64,000 bases of DNA from Paenibacillus vietnamensis (GTDB taxonomy: Bacteria > Bacillota > Bacilli > Paenibacillales > Paenibacillaceae), in contig NZ_JAHMHW010000026.1 in assembly GCF_020169515.1 (NCBI RefSeq), forward strand, positions 1 through 64,000, read 5' to 3'. A program made the position numbers and the translations under genes. A model generated the notes under the pieces. That model did no database searches, was not told where the DNA came from, and saw only the letters and a list, made by a program, of their open reading frames with translations. Of this stretch, positions 15,874-24,845 are shown piece by piece. Within the stretch, counting starts at the first letter, position 1; every line of letters begins with the position of its first letter.

Positions 15874-16017
15874 ATGAGCAAGAGCAAGGGCGGAACGGGG
15901 CAAGGCACGGGCAAGAAGGGCTGGAACCGGTGGGAGAAGAGCAATAAAGCGAAGAGCGCACCGCGCATTTTCAGTAAAAGCAAAGGCTCGAAAGGAAGCG
16001 GCGGGGCGAAGAAATAG
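15874..16017 (+). CDS. Tiny basic Gly/Lys/Ser-rich protein (47 residues)
   Basis: From ATG 15874, behind TTGGAGTGATGAG, a 47-residue very basic protein begins MSKSKGGTGQGTGKKGWNRW and ends in repeats of SKGSKGSGGAKK. The N-terminus resembles the short uncharacterised DUF3934-type proteins of Bacillales, from memory only. It has its own terminator, so it is a real transcription unit. A nucleic-acid-binding role is possible from charge alone. The longer reading from 15835 lacks a ribosome site. Confidence 0.6.
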   Translation: MSKSKGGTGQGTGKKGWNRWEKSNKAKSAPRIFSKSKGSKGSGGAKK

Positions 16018-16040
16018 CTGCTGTTATTAAATTGAAAGAG

Positions 16041-16074
16041 ACATCCGTCGGTTGTGGCCGGCGGGTGTTTTTTT
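16041..16074 (+). terminator. Intrinsic terminator after the tiny basic gene
   Basis: ACATCCGTCGG pairs with CCGGCGGGTGT (two wobble pairs) around a short loop, followed by seven T residues. It starts 24 bases beyond the stop. Confidence 0.8.
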
Positions 16075-16396
16075 GTAGATACAAGCTTTAACTGACTTCT
16101 ATTTCTACGCGATGGCGAAAGTTAGCCGCCAAAGAACGGCGTAGAGTTCATAGCGGTGGAGGGATGGACGTAGCAGGTTTAGGGGGATGAGCGGAGGACA
16201 TCAGATTCGTTAATGCGGTAAATTTCGTGTACTGCAGAAAACGCCGGAAGCGCCGTACGACGGGAGAAGATCCGACTTGAAACGAGGATCGGCGGCAGCG
16301 CAGAGGAGTGGAATTGTCGAATAAAATCATAATATTTTTCCAAACGGGCATAATAATGGGTGGATTTATGACATTAGGCTCGTTTGGGGGATAAGG
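16075..16396. other. Gene-free stretch before the glucan synthase-like gene
   Basis: About 320 bases with no convincing gene, repeat or hairpin on either strand. AT-rich sequence at 16316-16355 (with CATAAT words) is the likely promoter zone of the next gene, but I cannot pick a -35/-10 pair with confidence. Confidence 0.4.
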
Positions 16397-19300
16397 ATGT
16401 TCTTACATAACGAAAAGCTCAAGGAAGAAGCGCACCAACTCGCATTAATTCACGACCCGTATATGAAGCGGGACTCGTCCGGCCGGATGTGGCGGGACCT
16501 GCAAACGAACATGGAGCAGCTCCGCGCCTTCGTGGCGGAATTGACCGGGCATAGGGGCACCTGCACGCAGCCGGCGGAGGAATGGCTGCTCGACAACGCC
16601 GAGTTCATCGAGAGCGAAATGCTGACGGTGCGGACGGATCTGCCGCGCGAAACGGTAAAAGAGCTGCCCCACATCAGCAAGACGGGTGAGCTGAGGGCTT
16701 TCGCGATTTGCGACGATTATTTGAATCATACGGACGGGAGCTTGAATGAGGAAACCTTCTATACCTACATTCAATCGTATCAAGAGGTATCCGTGCTGGC
16801 TAATGCCGAAGCATGGACGCTGCCCGTCATGCTTAGAATCGCCATTATCCGCCGTTTATCGGCCATTATGGAAATTGTAAGGGAACGCCGCGCCGTATGC
16901 GAGACGGTAGAGCGGATGCTCGGCGGCATCAAGCCTTCGGAGCTTACGCCGGACAGGCTGAAGACGGCGCTGGAGGAAGCGGGCCAGGAAATGCCGCTGT
17001 CGGGAGCTATGATCGTACATCTCGTCCAGCATTTGCGCGAGCATGCCGAGGAGACCGCGAACATCGGCGAGTGGCTCGTCTGCAAGCTGGAGAACGGCCC
17101 CGAAAGTCTGGACTCGATTATGTCCTATGAGTATCAACTTCAGGCAAGCTATCAGGTGACGACCGGAAATCTGATCGGCAGCCTGAGGCTGCTCTCCCGC
17201 TGGGACTGGAGCGGCATGTTCGAGCGGATCAGCCTGGTCGAGCAGACGCTGCGCGGCGAGCAGGCGGGGGATTATCCGCTGCTCGACTTTGCCAGCCGCG
17301 ACCTGCTGCGGCAGCGGGTGTCCAAGCTGGCCTGCCGGATGAAGGTACCGGAGAAGCTGGTCGCCGTGCAGGCGGCCGGCCTGGCGGACAAGGCCTTCGC
17401 GGCAGCCGGGACCGGGCAGGAAGGGAGCCCGCCACCGAGATCGTCGTATGCCGCCTATTATTTGCTCGATCCGGGTGGCCAGACCGAGCTCCGGAAGGCG
17501 CTGAAGGCATGCGGCAAGACGGGAGCGATGCCGGCTGCGGGTCTGAGGCGGCGGGCCTCGGGTACCTACTTCCAATTGCTCGCGCTCAGCTTTGCCGTCG
17601 CTTTGGCCGTGTTCTCGGTCTGGATCGGATGGCAGGACCGCTGGACGGCGGCGGGTACGGCGGTTGTGCTGCTGCTGCTTGCTCTGCCGGCGAGCGAGTG
17701 GGCGGTGACGGCTTTGCATTGGCTGATCGAGCGAGCGGCGCGTCCGGCCCGAATTTTGCGGTACGATTTTTCCAACGGTATTCCTGACAATGCGGCCACG
17801 ATGGTCGTCATTCCCGTCATCTGGTCCGATGCGGGAGAGGTGAAGGAGCTGACGGATCGGCTCGAGCTGCATTATTTGGCAAACAGGGACCCGAATCTTC
17901 ATTTTGCCATTTTGAGCGATTACAAGGATGCGGATACGCAGCATACGGATGCCGATAAGGAAGTTATCGCGGCCGCGAAGGCGGAAATCGAGCGTCTTAA
18001 CGAGGCGTATCCGGAAACGACGTTCCATCTGTTCCACCGCGAGCGGTGCTGGAATGCTTCCGAAGGAGCCTGGATGGGCTGGGAGCGAAAAAGGGGCAAG
18101 CTCGTAGAGTTCGTGGAGCTGCTGCGCGGCAAGACGGATACGAGCTATTCCGAGCGGTCGGGTGATCCGGAAATACTGAACAAGCTAAAATACATCATTA
18201 CGCTCGACGCCGATACGCAGCTTCCGCTGGAGAGCGCGCGCCGCATGGTCGGCGCGATGCATTTGCCTTACAACCGTCCGCGAATGAACGCATCGAGAAC
18301 GAGAGTCGTGGAAGGCTACGGCGTGCTCCAGCCGAGAATCGGGATGAGCCTCGCCAGCGTACAGCGCTCGAGACTGGCGGCGCTGTGGTCCTCCGAACCG
18401 GGAGTCGATCCGTATGCGTTCGCCATTTCCGATCCTTATCAGGATGCGATGGGCGTCGGCATTTTTACGGGGAAAGGGATTTTCGATATCGGCGCTTTCC
18501 ATGACATTTTGTGCGAGCGGGTTCCGGACAACCGGGTGCTCAGCCACGATTTGCTCGAAGGCGGAGTGCTGCGGGCCGGCCTGATCTCGGACATTGAGCT
18601 GATCGACGACCATCCGGCGACTTTCCATGCCCACCAGAAACGGCTGCACCGCTGGGTGCGCGGGGACTGGCAGCTGCTGCCGTGGCTCTTCCCCAAAACG
18701 CGCAACCGCAGGGGCGAGCTGATCAAGGCGGATTTGTCCCTGCTGACCAGATGGCAGATGCTCGACAATTTGCGGAGAAGCCTGCTGCATCCGGCGCTTA
18801 TGGCCGTTCTGCTCGCTGTTCCGGTGCTGCCTGGAAATCCGATGCGCTGGTACGCATTGACGCTGGCCACGCTGCTTATGCCTGTGTGGCGGCAGTGTCT
18901 GGCATTGCCGGATGCGCTGCGCAGCCCCCGCCGCCTGCTGATGGCGCTCGGACAAGCGGGCGTCTCGCTGCTTACGCTTCCTTACCAGACCGTCCTGCTG
19001 CTGAATGCGATCGGCAAAACGCTGTACCGGCTCGCCATCTCGAAGCGGCGCCTGCTGGAGTGGACGAATCAGGCGGAGGTCGAAAGGCGCGCGGGCCAGC
19101 AAGGGGCCGGAAGGATACTCGGCTATTACGGCGGATTGGTTTTAAGCTTTATTTTTCTGGCCTTATGCTTGTGGAACGGAGATGCCGGCCTGCGGATCGC
19201 AGGCACTGCTTTGACAGCGTTATGGCTGGCGGCGCCGGTCGCGGTCACCTGGCTGGATCAGCCGTTGTACCGGGAGGCGGCCTCCTTCACCGAAGGGGAA

Positions 19301-22300
19301 AAAGAGGAGCTGCACCGCCTGTCCCGCGAAATCTGGTCCTTCTACGAAGACTACGTGACGGAGGCGGAGCATTATCTTCCTCCGGACAACGTCCAGCTCG
19401 AGCCGCCGAACGGCATCGCTCACCGGACCTCTCCGACGAATATCGGACTGTATCTGTCCTGCGTGCTAGCGGCCAGGGACTTCGGGTTTATCGATACGCC
19501 GGGCATGATAATGCGGCTGGAGCGAACGGTGTCAACGATCGAGCGCATGGAGAAGTGGGAAGGCCATCTTTACAATTGGTACGATACGCAAACGCTGGCT
19601 CCGCTAAATCCGATCTACGTATCCACGGTGGATTCCGGCAACCTCGTCGCCTGCCTGATGGCGGCCAAGGAAGGGCTGGCCGAGTGGCTGCGCGCGGATG
19701 AACGGGGAGACGGCAAAAACGCGGTCCAAGAAGACGCCGGACGCCGCCGGGACACGTTCCAGGTCGCTTTCGCGGAAGAGATTGCGCCTTCCAGAAGGAA
19801 CGCGCGTCCTGGCGTCCGGGGCAGAACCGGTGCGGACGAGCGCGGAGGACGCCTGATTGCCCGGATGGATGCCCTGATCCGCAATACCGATTTCAGGCCG
19901 TTGTACGATCAACAAGCGAAGCTGTTTTCGCTCGGCTATCAGGTGACCCATCGGCAGCGCGAGACGGTGCTGTACGATCTGATGGCATCGGAAGCCCGGC
20001 AGGCAAGCTTCATTGCCATTGCGCTCGGCCAAGTGTCCGTATCTCATTGGAATGTGCTCGGGCGGACGCTGACCAAGGTGAACAAACGGCCGGTGCTGCT
20101 GTCCTGGTCGGGCACGATGTTCGAATATTTGATGCCTTGGCTGTTCATGCGCAATTACCGGAATACGCTTTGGGATACGACTTACAGGGCCGTCGTCGAC
20201 CGGCAAATCGAATACGCGAAGCAGAGGGGGGTTCCCTTCGGCATATCCGAATCCGGATTTTATGCGTTCGATTACCGGATGAATTACCAGTACCGGGCGT
20301 TCGGCGTTCCGGGACTGGGCTTCAAGCGCGGGCTCGAGGAGGATCTTGTGCTCGCGCCGTACGCGACGGTTATGGCGCTGCCTTTTGCGAGAAAAGAAGG
20401 GCTGCAGGCGCTCCGGGAGCTGGAGGAGCTTGGCGGACGCGGCAAATACGGCTTTTACGAGGCGCTGGACTTTACGCAGAAAAGAATGCCGGCAGGCAAA
20501 CGCTACATGGTCATCCGCAGCTTCATGGCCCATCATCAGGGGATGAGCCTGCTGACGCTTTCGAATTTGCTGCTGCCGAAGACGATGTACGAAAGGTTTC
20601 ACAGCAACAAGGAGGTCCGCGCGGCGGAGCTGCTGCTGCAGGAGCGCAGCCCCTCGAATCCGAAATGGATCAAGCACCCGGCCATGCACCGCGTGCACAG
20701 GCCGGACAGCCGCAAGCCGCTGGACCATACGGAAATCCGGGAATTTACGGGTGCGAACACCCGCATTCCGGAAACGTGCGTCCTCTCGAACGGCAGGTTT
20801 ACGAGCGTTCTGACGAACAGCGGCAGCGGGTTCACCCGTTTTGAGGGCTTGTCCGTCTCCAGATGGCGGGAGGATCCGGTCAGGGACCCTTGGGGGATCT
20901 ATGTTTATTTGCGTGATGTATCTACGGAAAAGCTGTGGTCGCCTTCCTATCAGCCCTGCCAGGTGGAGTCGCCCGAGCAGCGGGTCGAGTTTCAGCTGGA
21001 CAAGGCGTCCTTCAAGCGGGTGGACGATGAGGTCACGAGCTTGATGGAAGTGTGCGTATCGCCGGAGCTGAATGCCGAAGTCCGCAGATTGACGCTTTCG
21101 AACCGCGGGTCCGAAGCGAAGGTGCTGGAGGTCACGAGCTTCGTGGAGCTGGCGCTCGCCGATTCGATCGCGGACGATGCCCACACCGCATTCAGCAAGC
21201 TGTTCATCCGGACGCAGTACGATCAGAGCAGCGGCTGCCTGGTCGCGGGCCGCAGGCCGCGCGAGGCGAAGGACAGGACACTCTGGGCGGCGCACGTCTT
21301 GACGGCGGAAGGACATATGCTCGGACCGCTCGAATTCGAGACGGATCGGTCGGCCTTTATCGGACGCGGCCATACGCTGGCCGCGCCGCAGGGCATCCGC
21401 ACGCGCCTGCACGGCAAAACCGGCTCGGTAGCGGACCCGGCCTTCGCAATGCGGCGCCGTGTACGGATTGAGCCGGGGGAGACGGTCCGCCTGTTTATGG
21501 TCACCTCTGTGGCCGAAACGAGGGAGGAAGCGGTTGAGACCGTGTCCAAGCTGTCGAACGGACCGGCCGTGGAGCGGACGTTCCAGCTGTCGTGGAACCG
21601 TAGCCGCATCGAGCTTCGCAATCTTCAGCTGAGCCAGCGTGAAGCGACGGCGCTTCACCAGCTCGCCGGGCAAGTCTCGTATACGCCGCCGCTGCGGAAG
21701 GAGCGCGAGCTGAGCATTGAGGCATGCGGGCTCGGACAGTCGTCGCTGTGGGCGTTCGGCATATCCGGAGACCGGCCGATCGCCCTGGTGCAGATCGATA
21801 ACCGCAGCCATCTGCCTTTCATTCTGAAATTGCTGACCGGGCATGAATATTTGCGGAGGCTGGGCTTGTCGTTCGACCTCGTCGTTCTGAACGAATCGTC
21901 GGGAGGCTACCAGCAGGACCTGCAGGAAGCGCTGCAGCGGGCCGTCGAGCACGGCGTCGACCGGTTCGGCACCGGCTCTGCCGGCATTCACGTCATTCCG
22001 GCGAATCAGCTGGCGGAGGAGTCGCTTACCCTGCTGTTGTCGGTGGCCAGAATCCGCATGAAAGCCGGCGGCTCCAGCTTCATCGCGCAGCTGAGGCTGC
22101 CGAGAAAAGCGGAGCAGCTGCCGGCGAAGCTCGAAGCCTCCCAGGGCGGTGAAGCTTCGCGGCAGGATCCTCCTGCAGCTTCATACGAGACGAAGGATCT
22201 GCTGTTCTATAACGGCTGGGGCGGCTTCTCTCCGGACGGAAAAGAATATAAGCTCGTCATCAAAGACGGCTGCCATTTGCCGGCTCCATGGATTAACGTT

Positions 22301-24649
22301 CTCGCCAATAAACGTTTCGGCACGCTTGTGACGGAGTTAGGCAGAGGCTACACCTGGTGGAGAAACAGCCGGGAGTGCAAGCTGACTCCTTGGTCCAACG
22401 ATCCGGTGCTCGATCCGCCTACGGAGATCGGGTTTTTGCGGGACGAGACGAGCGGCAGGAGCTGGCCGCTTACGCCGGCCTCCGCGCATATGGACTCGCC
22501 GCCGTACCTGGTCACCCACGGCTTCGGCTATTCGCGGTTCGAGCACGAGCGCGAAGGCATCACGCAGGAGCTGAGCGTATTCGTCCCGCTGGAGGAGCCG
22601 GTCAAGGTGATGCGGCTTCGGCTGACGAACCGTTCCGCCGAGCGGAGAAGCTTGTCCGTGACGTATTATGCGGAATGGGTGCTCGGCGTCTCCAGGCCGG
22701 CGAACGCTCCGTATATCGTGACGGAGTGGGAGCCGGACGCGCAGATCATGACCGCGCACAACCGGTATCAGGAAACGTTCCGCGAAGCGACGGCGTTTCT
22801 TGGGATATACTCGGACTCGGCGGAGGAAACGGAAGAGGAGGGACTCAGCTGGACGGCCGACCAGGAGGAGTTCATCGGCCGGAACGGGTCGGCCGAGCAG
22901 CCGGCCGCCATGGGACGCGAGCGCTTGTCGGGCAGGACCGGAGCGGGCTACGCTTCCTGCGGCGCGGTGCAGCGGAAGCTGAGCCTTGAGCCTGGCGAGG
23001 AGCGGACGGTGACGGTATTGCTGGGCTGCGAAGTCTCGAAGGAGAAAGCGGCGGAGCTGGCAGGGCGATTCCGTGAGGCATCCGTCTGCGGGCAGGCGCT
23101 GGAGGACGTTACGGCATTCTGGGACAAAACGCTCAGACAGACCGTCGTATCCACGCCGTCTCCGGAAATGAACATTATGCTGGGAGGCTGGCTGCTGTAC
23201 CAGTCGCTGGCTTGCCGGATTTGGGCGCGGACGGCGTTCTATCAGGCCGGCGGCGCTTACGGCTACCGCGACCAGCTGCAGGATTCGCTGGCTCTGCTGC
23301 ATACGATGCCGGAAATTACGAGATCGCAAATTTTGATCCATGCCTCGCATCAATACGAGGAGGGAGACGTCCAGCACTGGTGGCATGTCGAGACGGAGCG
23401 CGGCATCCGCACGCTGTTCTCCGACGACCTGCTCTGGCTGCCGTATGCGGTGTCGCGTTACATCGAGCAGACGGAGGACCGCAGCATTTTGGAGGAGACG
23501 GCTTACTTCATCACAAGCGAGCCGCTGCGCGAAGGAGAGCATGAGCGCTACGAGGAGACGAAGCGGTCGCAGCTCAGTGCGTCCGTCTACGAGCACTGTC
23601 TGAGAGCGATCGACAAAGCTTTGTCACGGATCGGCGAGCACGGCCTGCCGCTTATCGGTGTCGGCGACTGGAACGACGGCATGAACCTGGTCGGGGATGA
23701 AGGCCGCGGCGAAAGCGTATGGCTGGGCTGGTTCATCTGCGAGGTGCTGCAGCGCTTCGGATCGCTTTGCCGGGAGCAGGGCGACGCCGGGCTGGAGCAG
23801 CGGTATATGGACCGGCGTGAAAAGCTGGCTGCTGCGCTTAACGAACATGCCTGGGACGGGCAGTGGTACCGGCGCGCCTTTACGGACAGCGGCACCTGGC
23901 TCGGTTCGATCCATAACGAGGAATGCCGGATCGATGCGATTGCGCAGTCCTGGTCGGTCATCTCGGGCGCGGCTCCGAAGGACAGGGCCGTGCAGGCGAT
24001 GCAGTCGTTCGACCGCGAGCTCGTAGACCGGGAGCTTTCGGTGGCGCGGCTTCTTACGCCTCCGTTCGACCTGACCGATCCGAGCCCCGGTTACATTCAA
24101 GGGTATCCGCCGGGCATCCGCGAGAACGGGGCCCAGTATACCCACGGAGTCCTGTGGGGCATTATGGCCTGGAGCCAGCTGGGGCAGGGGGATAAAGCGT
24201 TTGAGCTGTTCCATATGCTGAACCCGATTACGCATACGCGGACGGACCAGGAGGTCAAGCGGTACGTAGGCGAGCCTTACGTTATGGCCGCCGACGTATA
24301 TACGGCCGAGCCTCACCGCGGCCACGCGGGCTGGACCTGGTATACCGGCGCATCCGGCTGGATGTACCAGGTCGGGCTCGAATGGATTCTCGGCATCAGG
24401 CGCCAGGGCAGCCGCTTGCTGATCGATCCGCGCATCCCGTCCGGCTGGCCGGGCTTCGAGGCGACATACCGCTTCGGCGATACGAGTTATGCCATAACCG
24501 TTAAGCGAGGGCAAGGCTCCGACGGCCGGGGAGGCAAGCTGCTATTTGACGGAGAAGAGCTCGAGTTACAGTCAGGCGAGGAATCGGCTGTTCCTGCAGT
24601 GGAGCTTCTGGATGATGGAATAGAGCATCAGGTTGAGGTTATTTTGTAA
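16397..24649 (+). CDS. Cyclic beta-1,2-glucan synthase-like giant enzyme (GT84-GH94)
   Basis: One 2750-residue chain close in plan to NdvB/Cgs cyclic beta-1,2-glucan synthases. After an N-terminal helical region come two spans (about 395-440), then a GT84 domain with IPVIWSDAGE (about 470), DADTQLP (about 604) and the processive QxxRW-type RLHRWVRGDW (about 750), then a second membrane block (about 790-990). A glycoamylase-like region follows (about 980-1400, VSTVDSGNLVACL, ISESGFYAFDYRMNY, MAHHQGMSLL). The C-terminal GH94-like half carries YRDQLQDSLAL, VQHWWH and the general-acid motif GVGDWNDGMN (about 2423). It probably makes or trims a beta-1,2-glucan at the membrane. In a Gram-positive with no periplasm its physiological role is open. 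Single gene with its own terminator. Confidence 0.85.
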   Translation: MFLHNEKLKEEAHQLALIHDPYMKRDSSGRMWRDLQTNMEQLRAFVAELTGHRGTCTQPAEEWLLDNAEFIESEMLTVRTDLPRETVKELPHISKTGELRAFAICDDYLNHTDGSLNEETFYTYIQSYQEVSVLANAEAWTLPVMLRIAIIRRLSAIMEIVRERRAVCETVERMLGGIKPSELTPDRLKTALEEAGQEMPLSGAMIVHLVQHLREHAEETANIGEWLVCKLENGPESLDSIMSYEYQLQASYQVTTGNLIGSLRLLSRWDWSGMFERISLVEQTLRGEQAGDYPLLDFASRDLLRQRVSKLACRMKVPEKLVAVQAAGLADKAFAAAGTGQEGSPPPRSSYAAYYLLDPGGQTELRKALKACGKTGAMPAAGLRRRASGTYFQLLALSFAVALAVFSVWIGWQDRWTAAGTAVVLLLLALPASEWAVTALHWLIERAARPARILRYDFSNGIPDNAATMVVIPVIWSDAGEVKELTDRLELHYLANRDPNLHFAILSDYKDADTQHTDADKEVIAAAKAEIERLNEAYPETTFHLFHRERCWNASEGAWMGWERKRGKLVEFVELLRGKTDTSYSERSGDPEILNKLKYIITLDADTQLPLESARRMVGAMHLPYNRPRMNASRTRVVEGYGVLQPRIGMSLASVQRSRLAALWSSEPGVDPYAFAISDPYQDAMGVGIFTGKGIFDIGAFHDILCERVPDNRVLSHDLLEGGVLRAGLISDIELIDDHPATFHAHQKRLHRWVRGDWQLLPWLFPKTRNRRGELIKADLSLLTRWQMLDNLRRSLLHPALMAVLLAVPVLPGNPMRWYALTLATLLMPVWRQCLALPDALRSPRRLLMALGQAGVSLLTLPYQTVLLLNAIGKTLYRLAISKRRLLEWTNQAEVERRAGQQGAGRILGYYGGLVLSFIFLALCLWNGDAGLRIAGTALTALWLAAPVAVTWLDQPLYREAASFTEGEKEELHRLSREIWSFYEDYVTEAEHYLPPDNVQLEPPNGIAHRTSPTNIGLYLSCVLAARDFGFIDTPGMIMRLERTVSTIERMEKWEGHLYNWYDTQTLAPLNPIYVSTVDSGNLVACLMAAKEGLAEWLRADERGDGKNAVQEDAGRRRDTFQVAFAEEIAPSRRNARPGVRGRTGADERGGRLIARMDALIRNTDFRPLYDQQAKLFSLGYQVTHRQRETVLYDLMASEARQASFIAIALGQVSVSHWNVLGRTLTKVNKRPVLLSWSGTMFEYLMPWLFMRNYRNTLWDTTYRAVVDRQIEYAKQRGVPFGISESGFYAFDYRMNYQYRAFGVPGLGFKRGLEEDLVLAPYATVMALPFARKEGLQALRELEELGGRGKYGFYEALDFTQKRMPAGKRYMVIRSFMAHHQGMSLLTLSNLLLPKTMYERFHSNKEVRAAELLLQERSPSNPKWIKHPAMHRVHRPDSRKPLDHTEIREFTGANTRIPETCVLSNGRFTSVLTNSGSGFTRFEGLSVSRWREDPVRDPWGIYVYLRDVSTEKLWSPSYQPCQVESPEQRVEFQLDKASFKRVDDEVTSLMEVCVSPELNAEVRRLTLSNRGSEAKVLEVTSFVELALADSIADDAHTAFSKLFIRTQYDQSSGCLVAGRRPREAKDRTLWAAHVLTAEGHMLGPLEFETDRSAFIGRGHTLAAPQGIRTRLHGKTGSVADPAFAMRRRVRIEPGETVRLFMVTSVAETREEAVETVSKLSNGPAVERTFQLSWNRSRIELRNLQLSQREATALHQLAGQVSYTPPLRKERELSIEACGLGQSSLWAFGISGDRPIALVQIDNRSHLPFILKLLTGHEYLRRLGLSFDLVVLNESSGGYQQDLQEALQRAVEHGVDRFGTGSAGIHVIPANQLAEESLTLLLSVARIRMKAGGSSFIAQLRLPRKAEQLPAKLEASQGGEASRQDPPAASYETKDLLFYNGWGGFSPDGKEYKLVIKDGCHLPAPWINVLANKRFGTLVTELGRGYTWWRNSRECKLTPWSNDPVLDPPTEIGFLRDETSGRSWPLTPASAHMDSPPYLVTHGFGYSRFEHEREGITQELSVFVPLEEPVKVMRLRLTNRSAERRSLSVTYYAEWVLGVSRPANAPYIVTEWEPDAQIMTAHNRYQETFREATAFLGIYSDSAEETEEEGLSWTADQEEFIGRNGSAEQPAAMGRERLSGRTGAGYASCGAVQRKLSLEPGEERTVTVLLGCEVSKEKAAELAGRFREASVCGQALEDVTAFWDKTLRQTVVSTPSPEMNIMLGGWLLYQSLACRIWARTAFYQAGGAYGYRDQLQDSLALLHTMPEITRSQILIHASHQYEEGDVQHWWHVETERGIRTLFSDDLLWLPYAVSRYIEQTEDRSILEETAYFITSEPLREGEHERYEETKRSQLSASVYEHCLRAIDKALSRIGEHGLPLIGVGDWNDGMNLVGDEGRGESVWLGWFICEVLQRFGSLCREQGDAGLEQRYMDRREKLAAALNEHAWDGQWYRRAFTDSGTWLGSIHNEECRIDAIAQSWSVISGAAPKDRAVQAMQSFDRELVDRELSVARLLTPPFDLTDPSPGYIQGYPPGIRENGAQYTHGVLWGIMAWSQLGQGDKAFELFHMLNPITHTRTDQEVKRYVGEPYVMAADVYTAEPHRGHAGWTWYTGASGWMYQVGLEWILGIRRQGSRLLIDPRIPSGWPGFEATYRFGDTSYAITVKRGQGSDGRGGKLLFDGEELELQSGEESAVPAVELLDDGIEHQVEVIL

Positions 24650-24659
24650 ATGAAAAAAG

Positions 24660-24693
24660 GAGTTCACCGCTTTTTCAGGTGAGCTCTTTTTTT
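24660..24693 (+). terminator. Intrinsic terminator after the glucan synthase gene
   Basis: GAGTTCACC pairs with GGTGAGCTC (one wobble), loop of about nine bases, then a T7 run. It starts 11 bases after the stop. Confidence 0.9.
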
Positions 24694-24764
24694 GTACCGG
24701 GCCGAGCGCGGCGCGAATGGATGAGGACACCGCACCCGCAAAAACACTGGCAATGATTGTGGAG

Positions 24765-24808
24765 TTGACAGCGTTTTTTTTAACCGTTAATATACCTATA
24801 GGGGTATA
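24765..24808 (+). promoter_or_regulatory. Promoter with overlapping CstR/CsoR-type operator
   Basis: TTGACA (24765-24770), a 17-base spacer and TAATAT (24788-24793) make a near-ideal promoter. The twofold-symmetric TATACCTATAGGGGTATA (24791-24808) overlaps the -10 element and has the A/T-flanked C-run/G-run form of CsoR/CstR operators. A related site precedes the CstR-like gene at 27353. Repression relieved by persulfide is the expected logic. Confidence 0.7.
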
Positions 24809-24845
24809 AGTATTATGTATTATTAAAACCAAGGAGGAAATCGAC

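Noticed and set aside
19604..21991. Open frame of 795 codons antisense to the glucan synthase gene
   Set aside because: It mirrors the codon structure of a strongly supported gene, is rich in Arg/Gln/Pro/His, has no domain motif and no ribosome site. Typical of GC-rich antisense.
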